From Verrucomicrobiaceae bacterium (GTDB lineage: Bacteria; Verrucomicrobiota; Verrucomicrobiia; Verrucomicrobiales; Verrucomicrobiaceae), in the NCBI GenBank assembly GCA_016795365.1, contig JAEUHN010000040.1:219922-283921 (forward strand): a stretch of DNA of 64,000 bases. The letters are read 5' to 3'. The position numbers and the translations under genes are program-made. Shown piece after piece: positions 8,235 through 17,133 of this stretch (within the stretch, counting starts at the first letter, position 1; every line of letters begins with the position of its first letter). A model generated the notes under the pieces. It had not been told where the DNA came from, made no database searches, and saw nothing but the letters and a program-made list of their open reading frames with translations.

Positions 8235-10697
8235 TTACTTCGCCATCTCCGCACGTCGGACTTCCGGGGTCTCCGTCGCGAAGCGAATGCTCTCGGCATA
8301 AACCTTGGAACGACCTGCCTCGATGGTGTTGGGAAGGTCCAGCGGGTCCTGACTGCGAATGATCTTTGGCTGGATGAAGATGAGCAGCTCTTCGCGAGTC
8401 TTGCTCTTCTCCGTGCGGTTGAAGAGGTGTTTCACGACCGGGATGCGGCGCAGGAAGATCAGGCCGTTCTCGGTATGTTGCTCACGCTCCGTGATCAGGC
8501 CGCCGAGCACGACAGTCTCGCCGTCTTTGACGGACACGGTGGTCTCGATTTCCTGAGTGCCAATGGTGGGGATGCTGTTGCCGCCGATGTTTTGCTGGCC
8601 AACGACGTTGTCATTCACCTGGAGGATACGAAGGGTCACTTCGTCATCGCTGTTGATCAGCGGCACGACTTCCAGGCGTAGAACCACATCGCGGTAATCG
8701 ATGCTGGAACTGACCGCTGCCGTGCTGCCCACGGAACCGACGTTGCTCAAGGTGCTGACCGGAACGGCGATACGCTGACCATTGGCGATGACAGCCTTCT
8801 GATTGTTGCGCACGGTCATCGAAGGACGGTTGAGGACGGTGAAGTTCTTGTTGCCCTCCAGAAGGTGCAGATAGCGACCCAGCGACCCGATCTGGCCGTA
8901 GAGGTTAAACTTGTCCCACTCAAAGCCCGTGAGGTTGAGAGGCAACTCGATCAATCCAGGCGTGCCTGCGGCCTGGGCAAGGATCTGGCCGGCAGTGCTG
9001 CCAATGCCCGTTCCCGTCGTGGTGCCGGTATTGGTTCCGGTGTTCGTGCCCGTATTGGTTCCGGTGGTGGTCCCTGTGTTCGTGCCCGTGTTTATTATAT
9101 CACGGGGCTGGGAGCGCAGTGTGAAATCATCCAACCCGCGGAGGAGATCGATGCCGTAATCGTAAGTGCCACCGAGATTGAGCTGCCCGATGATCGTGCT
9201 GATGTAGATCTGCTGTGGACGCACATCCATGCGCTCGATGAGCTTGTCCACGATCGCGATGTGCTCAGGGGAGCCATTGACGATCAAGGTGTTAGCCCTC
9301 GTGTCGGCGATCAACAAGGTCTTGCCCACGACGACCGACTCGGGTGCGCCTGCGTCTTCGGGGTCGTCGAGGGATGAATTGGACCCGATGCTGCTGCCGC
9401 CACCACCCATCCCATTCCCGAAACCACCGCCGTTCTGGAAGCCGTTGTTGCGGGCTAGAGCGTTGTCGGTGCTCGGCGTGTTGTTCGACCGGCTGCTGCG
9501 GCTGCTGCGACCTGATGACGAACGAGAGCTGCGTGATGATCCATTGCTGCTGCCCCCGCCACTGGTGGAACTGTCGCTCTCGATGTCGGTGTCGCGTGCC
9601 AGCGCATCTCTCGCAACCGCGAGGAACTCCGTCACGGGCATGTAGCGAAGCTTGCGCTCGAGGAAATTGGATTCGCCGCCTTCACGATCGAGCTTCTCGA
9701 CCAGGGCCTTGATGTTCTCGATGTCCACGGGACGTGCGATCACGAGGATCGAGTTGGTGCGGCGATGAGGAATGATTTTCACCTTGGCTGCCGTGGGATT
9801 GGTGTTCGCAGCATTGGCACCACCTGCACCAGCAGCAGCGACTCCGGCAGCGGGAGCAGCTCCTGGAACCGGAGGCGTATTGCCACTGACGGACTGAGGA
9901 GCCGATGGCACGGACGACTTTTCTTTCTCCTCGTAGATGTCCTGAATGATCTCTGCAATGCCCTCAGCATCCGAGCGCTTTAGCTCGATGAGTTCGTTGG
10001 CAATGTCTGCCGGTGGAACGTCGATGATCTGGGCGAGTTCGTAGATGCTGCGAATGGTCGCGGTGTTCTCCTTGATGATGACGTTGGACGTGTTGTTCAC
10101 CGCCGTGATCGCACCATAGGCGTGAAGCTTGACCACCGTGGTGAAAGCCTTCGTCGCTTCCTCAGGGGAGATGTGTTGCAATGGTAGGATGAAGTGAACA
10201 ATTTCTTCGTTCTTGGGAAGATCGCGGATTGAGTTGATCACGGGGATGCCTTCAGCAGACGGATCCTTGCCACCGCTGTGATGGATCACTTTCACCGTTT
10301 CTTCGTCCACCTTGATGATCGCGTAGCCGTTGAGCAGCAAGGACGCTTCGATGAAGGCAATCGCTTCGCTCTTGGTCAGGGGCCGGGGGCTCATGATCTT
10401 CAAGTTCTCGCCCTGAAGCGATCCATCGAGGATCATCTTTTTGCCCGTCATTTGTTGATAGGCAGGCATGATGCCCTGAATCGGAGTGTTCGGGAAATTC
10501 ACCTTCCAGGTAGCCGATCCGTCGTCCGCAGCTGGGGCAGCACCCGGAGTCTTGCCCGCGGGAGAAACGGCACCGCTAGGAGTCGCTGGCGTGAAGGTCT
10601 GTGCAGGCAGCCAGCGAACGACCGCTGCTACCATTCCGAGAGCGATGACCCGGAAAAGGACGCGTTGAAAGTGGTGCCGACCAAGTGCAGAAGCCAT
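8235..10697 (-). CDS. gspD: Type II secretion-like secretin (GspD family)
   Basis: An 820-residue secretin. A signal sequence or anchor is at the N-terminus, N0 domain at about 60-130, and KH-like N1-N3 repeats up to about 470 (NTSNVIIKENTATIRSIYEL, RTNSILVIARPVDIENIKAL, RANTLIVNGSPEHIAIVDKL). The C-terminal secretin barrel ends with VVLGGLITE and EELLIFIQPKII. Two low-complexity inserts stand out: a Ser/Gly/Arg segment in N2-N3 and a Gly-Thr-Asn-Thr repeat before the barrel. It would form an outer-membrane pore for secretion or pili. No other type II genes are adjacent; the two-component pair downstream shares its transcript. Confidence 0.93.
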   Translation of the reverse strand: MASALGRHHFQRVLFRVIALGMVAAVVRWLPAQTFTPATPSGAVSPAGKTPGAAPAADDGSATWKVNFPNTPIQGIMPAYQQMTGKKMILDGSLQGENLKIMSPRPLTKSEAIAFIEASLLLNGYAIIKVDEETVKVIHHSGGKDPSAEGIPVINSIRDLPKNEEIVHFILPLQHISPEEATKAFTTVVKLHAYGAITAVNNTSNVIIKENTATIRSIYELAQIIDVPPADIANELIELKRSDAEGIAEIIQDIYEEKEKSSVPSAPQSVSGNTPPVPGAAPAAGVAAAGAGGANAANTNPTAAKVKIIPHRRTNSILVIARPVDIENIKALVEKLDREGGESNFLERKLRYMPVTEFLAVARDALARDTDIESDSSTSGGGSSNGSSRSSRSSSGRSSRSSRSNNTPSTDNALARNNGFQNGGGFGNGMGGGGSSIGSNSSLDDPEDAGAPESVVVGKTLLIADTRANTLIVNGSPEHIAIVDKLIERMDVRPQQIYISTIIGQLNLGGTYDYGIDLLRGLDDFTLRSQPRDIINTGTNTGTTTGTNTGTNTGTNTGTTTGTGIGSTAGQILAQAAGTPGLIELPLNLTGFEWDKFNLYGQIGSLGRYLHLLEGNKNFTVLNRPSMTVRNNQKAVIANGQRIAVPVSTLSNVGSVGSTAAVSSSIDYRDVVLRLEVVPLINSDDEVTLRILQVNDNVVGQQNIGGNSIPTIGTQEIETTVSVKDGETVVLGGLITEREQHTENGLIFLRRIPVVKHLFNRTEKSKTREELLIFIQPKIIRSQDPLDLPNTIEAGRSKVYAESIRFATETPEVRRAEMAK
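9011..9092 (-). repeat. Degenerate 12-base tandem repeat inside gspD (Gly-Thr-Asn-Thr)
   Basis: About six to seven degenerate 12-base units, such as GGTATTGGTTCC and GGTGTTCGTGCC on the plus strand, encode a GTNT/GTTT repeat just before the secretin barrel domain. The repeat keeps the reading frame, so length variants would stay in frame. This is a coding low-complexity tract and not a CRISPR array. Confidence 0.8.
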
Positions 10698-10717
10698 ATA
10701 TAATGATAATTACCATA

Positions 10718-10745
10718 ATTATATAGGATGACAATGCTTTAGCAA
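10718..10745 (-). promoter_or_regulatory. gspD: Probable sigma-70 promoter for the gspD operon
   Basis: The only AT-rich island of the neighbourhood lies between gspD and hom. On the minus strand TTGCTA (10745-10740) and a perfect TATAAT (10723-10718) are separated by 16 bases. Initiation near 10711 would give a leader of about 14 bases before the ATG at 10697, with no Shine-Dalgarno sequence. A fold-back ATAATTATGGTAATTAT lies just downstream of the -10. Confidence 0.5.
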
Positions 10746-10794
10746 GCAAACTATTTTAATTTACCAGAATATCTGGCTCTGCCGTTCGGATGGC

Positions 10795-12114
10795 CTAACC
10801 CAACGTCTCAACACGCATCCAGCTAGGAGCTTCGGTGACGCAACCCAACCCGGAAATGGCTTCCACTGCGGCCCGCATCTGCCCTAGGGAAGCATCATGA
10901 ATCATGAGGAAAAGCGGTATCGTGCCGGTCTCGGAGGCGAGGTCCTCGGGCTGCATGACCGAGCTGATACCGATGTTGCGCTGGCCGAGCACGGTGGCGA
11001 CTTGCGCCAGCACGCCGGGCTCGTCTTTGACCAGCAGCCTCAGGTAGTAGTGGCTGACGGTCTCGTCGATGGGCTTCGACTTGCCGTAGAGTCCGTGGGG
11101 AACGAAGCCGGTGTGACGGAAGCCGTAGATGAGAATGGCGGCGGCGTCGCAGAGGTCGCTGATGACGGAGGATGAGGTGGGGTCCTGGCCCGCGCCGCGC
11201 CCGTAGAAAAGCGTTTCGCCCACGATGTCGCCTTGAACAACGACGGCGTTAAACGAGCCGCTGACGCTAGCAAGCACATGGGAGTTTGGCACCATGGAGG
11301 GCTGCGTGCGCACTTCGACACGGCCCTGCGCGTCCGCGCGGATGACGGAGAGGAGCTTGATCGTATAGCCCAGGCGGCGGGCGAATTCGATGTCCGTGGC
11401 GCTCACCTTGTCGATGCCCTCGACATACACATCGGCCTGCGGAATCCAGAACCCATACGAGAGCGAAGCGAGGATGATGGCCTTGTGCGCGGCATCCCAG
11501 CCGCTCACGTCGAGGTAGGGATCAGCCTCGGCAAAGCCCTTTTCCTGGGCCTCTTGCAGCGCGGCCTCATACGTCAGGCCAGCCTGGCTCATGCGTGTGA
11601 GGATGTAATTGCAGGTGCCGTTGATGATGCCGTGGATGGACTGGATGTGATTGCCCACCAGACCTTCCTGAAGCGCCTGAATGATCGGGATGCCACCGGC
11701 CACGGCGGACTCGAAGTAAATCGGCATCCCGCATTGCTCAGCGAGAGCGAAGAGTTCTTTGCCGTGCTCAGCGAGCAAGGCCTTGTTGCCCGTGACCACG
11801 ATCTTCCGGGCCTTCAGCGCGGCGCTGACGAGTTCAAAGGCCTGGCCGGTGCCGCCGATGAGTTCGACGATGATCTGTAGCTCCGGGTTGTTCACCAAAT
11901 CTCGCCAGTCGGTGGTGAGCATCTCAGCAGGCACCTCCACGTCGCGGGGCTTGCCCAGGTCACGAACGGCCACCTGCACGATCTGCAAATCGGCTCCCGT
12001 GCGCTGCTGAATAAGCGCGGCGTTCTTCTGGATGTTTTTGAAGACGCCCGCGCCCACATTGCCGAGTCCGGCGAGACCGATTTTGATGGGACGAGGAGGG
12101 GAACCGTTGGGCAT
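10795..12114 (-). CDS. hom: Homoserine dehydrogenase
   Basis: A 439-residue enzyme that reduces aspartate semialdehyde to homoserine in threonine and methionine synthesis. The NAD(P) fold starts with GLAGLGNVG (glycines 16, 18 and 21). The catalytic domain shows TGNKALLAEHG, ESAVAGGIPII, GIINGTCNYIL and EADPYLDVSGWDAAHK. A C-terminal ACT domain (about 345-430, KDEPGVLAQVATVLGQRNI) would bind the feedback inhibitor, normally threonine. No threonine-operon partners are adjacent. The length matches the family. Confidence 0.97.
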   Translation of the reverse strand: MPNGSPPRPIKIGLAGLGNVGAGVFKNIQKNAALIQQRTGADLQIVQVAVRDLGKPRDVEVPAEMLTTDWRDLVNNPELQIIVELIGGTGQAFELVSAALKARKIVVTGNKALLAEHGKELFALAEQCGMPIYFESAVAGGIPIIQALQEGLVGNHIQSIHGIINGTCNYILTRMSQAGLTYEAALQEAQEKGFAEADPYLDVSGWDAAHKAIILASLSYGFWIPQADVYVEGIDKVSATDIEFARRLGYTIKLLSVIRADAQGRVEVRTQPSMVPNSHVLASVSGSFNAVVVQGDIVGETLFYGRGAGQDPTSSSVISDLCDAAAILIYGFRHTGFVPHGLYGKSKPIDETVSHYYLRLLVKDEPGVLAQVATVLGQRNIGISSVMQPEDLASETGTIPLFLMIHDASLGQMRAAVEAISGLGCVTEAPSWMRVETLG

Positions 12115-12182
12115 GGTGGAAAAAGGGTGGCTAATGGACCCCAGGACGGCGCGTGTGCAAGCTCGGAAGCCGCCGAGAGCAC

Positions 12183-13355
12183 CTAGCGTTTCAAGTCCAG
12201 CACCAGCGGCTGTCCCTCGATCAACTCAGCCTCCACCGTCTGCTGGGCGGTGCCATCTGGCGTGTCGAGCCCCGGCACGTCGGCAGCGGAATAGGTGACG
12301 TGCAGCTTGTGCTTGCCAACCACTGCGCCATTCGCTGCTTCGAGCTTGAAGTTCCCTTTCATCACACGTGCGGTGGGGCGCGGGGCGTTGGTGTCCGCAT
12401 TCTCAAACGCGATCGCTCCCCAGCTCACGGGCTGGCCATTGATCGTCACCTTGCCCGTGACGGCTGTGCGCTTTGCCGTGCTGAAAAAACCCTGATTGCG
12501 CAGCCAGGCGGCGAGATGCTGCGGCCAGGTGCCGAGCACCGGATCGCCTTGCATGAGGCCGACACCATGCGGTCCCGGCTTGTAGATGTGCAGCTCGGCA
12601 GGGACCTTGTGCTTGCGGCACGCGAGGTAGAAATTCACCGCGTTCTCAGCAGGCACCACGGTGTCGTCATCGGTCTGGAAGATGAAGATCGGCGGCGTCT
12701 TGTCGGTCACCTGGAGAGAGGTGGTCGTCTTCTCCATCAGTGCGGCGTTGTCGGCATTCGGGCCGAGCAGGTTTTTGCGCGAGCCCATGTGGCCGAAGTC
12801 GTCCTTCATCGAGATCACCGGATAAGTGGGGCACGCAACGGAGGGCCGGGCACTGAGCTGATCGACCGCGTCGTTGGTCATGCCCTCGGGCTTCTCATCG
12901 AACAAGGTGGCGGCCATGGAGGTGAGGTGTCCGCCCGCAGAGAAGCCAATGATGCCCACGCGCTCGGGATCGAGCGCATACTCGCCCGCCTTGAACCGCA
13001 CGAGACGAATCGCGCGCTGCACGTCCATGAGTTCGATCGGGTAATGGTAACCCGCGCTGCCAAGCCGGTAGTGCAGCACGAAAGCAGACACGCCCAGCGC
13101 ATTGAAATACTTCGCCACCTGCACGCCCTCGTGATCCGCCGCTAGCCCGCCGTAGCCACCACCAGGCGCGACGACGAATGCTGCACCGTTCGCCTTGTCC
13201 TGCGGCGCAAGCCACACATCCACCCAGGGCTGGTCTTTGTCTGTCTGGCCTTTGGCACCTGGCGCGCCATTCGGCCACAAGGGGAGTTTAGGCACTTCGG
13301 CTCCGAAGGTGGACAGCGCGATCAGGACGGGCAGCAAGGATAGGCGAAAGTTCAT
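12183..13355 (-). CDS. Secreted alpha/beta hydrolase (BD-FAE/acetyl-xylan esterase type) with C-terminal beta domain
   Basis: A 390-residue protein with a signal peptide (MNFRLSLLPVLIALSTFGAE). The hydrolase domain (about 30-285) has the oxyanion segment VAPGGGYGGL, nucleophile elbow GFSAGGHL (Ser), Asp in FQTDDDTVVP and His in KPGPHGVG. From about 290 a second domain (TAVTGKVTINGQPVSWGAI) looks like a carboxypeptidase-regulatory or transthyretin-like fold that could bind carbohydrate or anchor the enzyme. The likely substrate is an esterified polysaccharide. It is divergent from the isomerase gene at 13432, with a 76-base shared promoter region. A related esterase without the extra domain is at 58626. 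Confidence 0.85.
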   Translation of the reverse strand: MNFRLSLLPVLIALSTFGAEVPKLPLWPNGAPGAKGQTDKDQPWVDVWLAPQDKANGAAFVVAPGGGYGGLAADHEGVQVAKYFNALGVSAFVLHYRLGSAGYHYPIELMDVQRAIRLVRFKAGEYALDPERVGIIGFSAGGHLTSMAATLFDEKPEGMTNDAVDQLSARPSVACPTYPVISMKDDFGHMGSRKNLLGPNADNAALMEKTTTSLQVTDKTPPIFIFQTDDDTVVPAENAVNFYLACRKHKVPAELHIYKPGPHGVGLMQGDPVLGTWPQHLAAWLRNQGFFSTAKRTAVTGKVTINGQPVSWGAIAFENADTNAPRPTARVMKGNFKLEAANGAVVGKHKLHVTYSAADVPGLDTPDGTAQQTVEAELIEGQPLVLDLKR

Positions 13356-13431
13356 GAGAAATAAGGCTGTTCAAGTCGGGCTCATCCTGGCCATCCTCTC
13401 ACACTTTCCAATCCAAATCGTCGCTCCACTC

Positions 13432-14349
13432 ATGAACCGTCGCCACTTCCTCACCACCTCGCTGGGCGCGCTCAGCGTCTCCACCTTGCCCGCCATCGAA
13501 CCCATCAATCGTCCGGGCAAAAGCCGCATGATGCTGGGCGTGGCAGCCTACAGCTTCCGTGAATACTTCCAGTGGTCGCGCGACAAGGAGCAGAAGCCCA
13601 AGGGCGATCGGAAGCCCTGGAGCATTCTCGACTTCGTGGACTGGTGCGGGGACAACAACGTCCCAGGAGCCGAGGTGACGAGCTACTTCTTCCCGCCGAA
13701 CTGCGACGAGGCCTTCCTGCTAGAGCTGCGCCGCCGTGCTTACCTCCGTGGCGTTCAGCTCTGCGGCACCGCCGTGGGCAATACCTTCGTGCTGCCCAAG
13801 GGACCCAAGCTCGACGAACAAATCGCCTACACCAAGAAGTGGATCGACAACGCTGCGATCATGGGCTGCTCGCACATCCGCGTCTTCGCCGGTGCCAAGC
13901 CCAAGGACATGAGCGACGAGGACGCCGTCAAGATCTGCACCGAGACCTACCAGCACTGCCTCGACTACGCCGCTACGAAGGGCGTGTTCCTTGGCCTTGA
14001 GAATCACGGCGGTATCGTCGCTGAGCCTGACAATCTCGTCACCATGATCAAGGCGGCGAACAGCCCCTGGGCGGGCATCAATCTCGACAGTGGCAACTTC
14101 CACACCGAGGACCCGTATGCCGACCTCGCGAAGATCGCGCCCTACGCCGTCAATGTTCAGCTCAAGATGGAAATCTCCCGCAAGGGCGCGAAGAAGGGCG
14201 AAGGCGAACCCAGCGACGTGAAGCGCGTCCTTCAGATCATGCGCGACGCCAACTACCAGGGCTGGTTCACCCTCGAATACGAAAAGACCGACGACCCCTT
14301 CGTCGAGGTGCCGAAGATCCTCGACATGCTGCGCCCGTTGCTCGGCTGA
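13432..14349 (+). CDS. Exported sugar phosphate isomerase/epimerase-like TIM barrel
   Basis: A 305-residue AP-endonuclease-2-like TIM barrel with a Tat-type start (MNRRHFLTTSLGALSVS). Metal-site candidates are Glu in GLENHGG, Asp in NLDSGNF and Glu in FTLEYEK. The usual His of the HxHLKD strand is replaced (NVQLKM), so the metal site may be altered. Longer open frame upstream would overlap the divergent esterase, so the ATG at 13432 with its RR signal is the likely start. Such exported family members in Verrucomicrobia act on sugars of unknown identity. Confidence 0.82.
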   Translation: MNRRHFLTTSLGALSVSTLPAIEPINRPGKSRMMLGVAAYSFREYFQWSRDKEQKPKGDRKPWSILDFVDWCGDNNVPGAEVTSYFFPPNCDEAFLLELRRRAYLRGVQLCGTAVGNTFVLPKGPKLDEQIAYTKKWIDNAAIMGCSHIRVFAGAKPKDMSDEDAVKICTETYQHCLDYAATKGVFLGLENHGGIVAEPDNLVTMIKAANSPWAGINLDSGNFHTEDPYADLAKIAPYAVNVQLKMEISRKGAKKGEGEPSDVKRVLQIMRDANYQGWFTLEYEKTDDPFVEVPKILDMLRPLLG

Positions 14350-14363
14350 TCGAACACATCGCT

Positions 14364-14413
14364 CGTTGATCAACGAAAGTGGCTCGGAGAATGCTCCGAG
14401 ACATCGGCGATGT
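14364..14413. repeat. Cluster of three short palindromes upstream of the E2 gene
   Basis: Three perfect palindromes follow each other: CGTTGATCAACG (14364-14375), CTCGGAG-aatg-CTCCGAG (14383-14400) and ACATCG-g-CGATGT (14401-14413). No T-run follows, so this is not a plain terminator. It fills the 150-base gap between the isomerase and pdhC and may hold operators for the E2 gene or RNA hairpins at the end of the isomerase transcript. Confidence 0.4.
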
Positions 14414-14499
14414 ATCGCGCATTGGTCGTTTGAGTCGTAGCAAACCTCGACTAGACTCGCGACCCGATTCCCCCAAAAACCCTCTCTCATCTTCCCGCC

Positions 14500-15804
14500 A
14501 TGCCCAAGTTTATCGAGATGCCCAAATTGAGTGACACCATGACCGAGGGCACCCTTGCGAAATGGCTGATCAAGGAAGGTGACACACTCAAGACCGGGCA
14601 GGTCGTGGCGGACATCGAGACGGACAAGGCGACCATGGAATACGCCAGCTCGTATGAGGGCAAGGTGATCAGGCTCCTGGTCAAGTCGGGGCAAAAAGTC
14701 GCCCTCAGCAGCCCTCTCGCCGTCGTGCTGGAAGAGGACGAGGAAGCCCCCGCCAACATCGACGAACTCATCGCCGCCGCCCAGGCCAAGGCCAGCGCCC
14801 CCGCCAAAGCCGCTGCCGAACCCGCAGGTGGAGCCACTCGCAGCAGCGGAACCGTGGCCGTTGGTTTAAAACTCCCTCCCTCGGCCCCGCAGCATCGCCG
14901 CAACGTCGCGGCGGCCAGCAACGGAGCCCGCGTCAAAGCTTCTCCCCTCGCCCGCAAAATCGCCGCTGAGCGCGGGGTCAACCTCGCCGCCCTTGTTGGC
15001 ACTGGTCCTGGCGGACGCATCGTCCGTTTCGACGTGGAGAATGCCCCCGCCTCCGGTGGTGCCGCAGCCCCTGCCAAAGCCGCACCCGCCATCCGTCCCG
15101 TCTGCGGCCCCGATGATGAACGCGTGGCCGTCTCCGGCATGCGGACGATCATTGCCGACCGCCTCCTGGCCAGCAAGACGCAGATCCCGCACTTTTACCT
15201 CAACATGGAAGTCGATGCCGCGCCTCTGATGAAGTTCCGTGCGCATCTGAATGCCACGAACGAGAAGACCGGCGGCAAGAAATACACAGTCAACGACTTC
15301 ATCCTCAAAGCCGTCGTCCGCGCCGCTCAAGCCGCGCCCGCCATCAACGCCGCCTGGGACGGCGATGCGATCGTGAAGTTCAAGCACGTCGGCCTCAGCG
15401 TCGCCATTGCTGTCGAGGACGGCCTCGTCACCCCCGTTATCAAGGAAGCCGACACCAAAACGCTACTCCAGATCAGCGACGCTGTGAAAGACATGGCCAC
15501 CCGCGCCAAGAACAAGAAGTTGTCCCCCGATGATTTCGCGGGCGGCACCATCACCGTCAGCAACCTCGGTGCCTTCGGCATCGACAGCTTCAGCGCCATC
15601 ATCAATCCCCCCCAGGCCGCCATCATCAGCGTGGGCAGCATTCGCAACGTGCCCGTCGTCGATGACAAAGGCGCGATCGTCGCCGGCCAGCGCATGTGGA
15701 TCGGCCTCAGCGGCGACCACCGAGTCGTCGATGGTGCCGTCGCCGCCGGCTTCCTCGCCGAGATGCGCAAGCTGGTGGAGAACCCGGCTTTGATGCTGGT
15801 GTAG
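14500..15804 (+). CDS. pdhC: Pyruvate dehydrogenase complex E2 (dihydrolipoyllysine acetyltransferase)
   Basis: A 434-residue E2 subunit. The lipoyl domain is residues 1-80, with lipoyl-lysine K43 in ETDKATME. An Ala/Pro-rich linker follows, then a peripheral-subunit-binding domain near 145-180 (ASPLARKIAAERGVNLAALV) and the catalytic acyltransferase domain from about 205, ending with LSGDHRVVDGAVAAGFL (catalytic His and Asp). The N-terminus MPKFIEMPKLSDTMTEG is typical of pyruvate rather than 2-oxoglutarate E2. E1 and E3 genes are not within the window on either side, so the complex is encoded in a split fashion. Confidence 0.95.
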   Translation: MPKFIEMPKLSDTMTEGTLAKWLIKEGDTLKTGQVVADIETDKATMEYASSYEGKVIRLLVKSGQKVALSSPLAVVLEEDEEAPANIDELIAAAQAKASAPAKAAAEPAGGATRSSGTVAVGLKLPPSAPQHRRNVAAASNGARVKASPLARKIAAERGVNLAALVGTGPGGRIVRFDVENAPASGGAAAPAKAAPAIRPVCGPDDERVAVSGMRTIIADRLLASKTQIPHFYLNMEVDAAPLMKFRAHLNATNEKTGGKKYTVNDFILKAVVRAAQAAPAINAAWDGDAIVKFKHVGLSVAIAVEDGLVTPVIKEADTKTLLQISDAVKDMATRAKNKKLSPDDFAGGTITVSNLGAFGIDSFSAIINPPQAAIISVGSIRNVPVVDDKGAIVAGQRMWIGLSGDHRVVDGAVAAGFLAEMRKLVENPALMLV

Positions 15805-15807
15805 CCT

Positions 15808-16476
15808 TCAGCGAACGAACCTTTGCGCCAGCGGGCTCCAATACATGAGCGCGAGGGCGATGCTCGCACCGGTCCATTGAAGACTGCCGAAGAAGCCGAA
15901 TAGCGGACCTGCGACCGGCGGCGGTGGACCTAGCATGCAGACGATCGCCCACCCGAGCGTGCAGGCGTAAAGGGTTCTTCCGATTCGCAACTCGCCAAGG
16001 CAAAGTGCATTCGCCACCATCGTCAGACCAAGCAGGGGCCAGTGGCTCAGGTAAGCAAAGCGCCAGAGGGCGTCAGAGAGTGCGAGAGACGTGAAGTATT
16101 GCTCAACTTCCTCGGGGACTTTCGGAGTGAAGAGTGCGGGACAGCATGCGACCAATACTTCGAACATCAGATCATAAACAAGGAGCCATCGCAGGAAGCT
16201 GCGAAGCCTCGTCGGGGACTGCTGAGTGACGTTGTGCAAAGGGGCGGATTCAGTCAGCGGTGGTGAAGTGGCCGATTCGACTTCGGCCAGCAGGCTCGTT
16301 GCTTCCGCAAACTGCTCCTCAGGGAGCTCGATGCGAATCGACGCTGATGTCGCTCCGAGAATGTTGCCACCATAGGCCCGGTCCTCGACGACCACAGCAT
16401 CGAGCCCCATCTCGCAGAGAAGCGCTGCGTCGATGCAGGCTTGCTCAGACTTCGAGTAGGTGCGGAAGATGGCCAT
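15808..16476 (-). CDS. DUF2007-like N-terminal domain with membrane helices
   Basis: A 222-residue protein. Residues 1-65 (FRTYSKSEQACIDAALLCEM through IRIELPEEQFAEATSLL) match the pattern of the small DUF2007 'putative signal transducing' domain. Residues from about 85 contain three to four hydrophobic helices. The function is unknown. It is the last of seven same-strand genes that begin at 20619, and its 3' end converges on pdhC with a 3-base gap. Confidence 0.65.
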   Translation of the reverse strand: MAIFRTYSKSEQACIDAALLCEMGLDAVVVEDRAYGGNILGATSASIRIELPEEQFAEATSLLAEVESATSPPLTESAPLHNVTQQSPTRLRSFLRWLLVYDLMFEVLVACCPALFTPKVPEEVEQYFTSLALSDALWRFAYLSHWPLLGLTMVANALCLGELRIGRTLYACTLGWAIVCMLGPPPPVAGPLFGFFGSLQWTGASIALALMYWSPLAQRFVR

Positions 16477-16515
16477 GGGAGTAGATCGTGGTCGTCATGG
16501 GTCTTTCGGTGTGGA

Positions 16516-17100
16516 TCACCGTGCCTTCATTCGTGGCGTTCCTTTGTGCGCGCTGAAATCAATGAGGCCCATCTGGGCGAGGTAAAGAACCTCCGTGCGA
16601 TGCTCGGGGTGATCAGTGATCGACTGCCACTTGTCGGCGGCTTTCAACGCGGCGAGCACCTTTTCTAACCGCTCCTCCAACTCCTTTGAGGCGGGGATGC
16701 GTGAGGAAAACAACGTCCACGCTTTCAGCACCCAGAGCGGACCGGCGAGGAATGTCTGACTGATGACGTAAGCGGGCCCCGTGACTCGCTGGAGGTAGTG
16801 CTCGGTGAAGTAGGCACCGCCGGTGTCTGCGGCGCTGAGGTCATGATAAAAGGCAGACTCGTGGTAGGACTGCAAGCCGCCCTTGTTCTTCCACGTCCGA
16901 TAGCCGCTGAAGGCAACGGCCAGCAATCCAAGTCCTGCAACAAGCTGGGCCATCATTGGGCTCAGTGGATAGCCAAACGACTTGCTGATAAACCCGGGCA
17001 CATACCGAAAGAAGAGGTAGGCGAGGAAGAAACAGAACAGGCCGCCCACGAGCGCCACAGAGCCGAGGATCAGTTGCGACCGGTTGTAGCGACTGATCAT
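16516..17100 (-). CDS. Membrane protein of unknown function
   Basis: A 194-residue protein with two N-terminal membrane helices (about 10-32 and 48-66), then a soluble region with Tyr/His-rich sequence (YHESAFYHDLSAADTGGAYF) and an amphipathic Glu/Lys segment (SKELEERLEKVLAALKAADK). I recognise no family. It lies 33 bases past the pilT-like gene and is probably cotranscribed with it. Confidence 0.65.
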   Translation of the reverse strand: MISRYNRSQLILGSVALVGGLFCFFLAYLFFRYVPGFISKSFGYPLSPMMAQLVAGLGLLAVAFSGYRTWKNKGGLQSYHESAFYHDLSAADTGGAYFTEHYLQRVTGPAYVISQTFLAGPLWVLKAWTLFSSRIPASKELEERLEKVLAALKAADKWQSITDHPEHRTEVLYLAQMGLIDFSAHKGTPRMKAR

Positions 17101-17133
17101 CGGGAGGACGAGGCTAGCAGGTTGAGCCGAGCC

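Noticed and set aside
9011..9092. CRISPR array
   Set aside because: The repeats are 12-base coding units without spacers, inside gspD. No repeat-spacer array was seen elsewhere.
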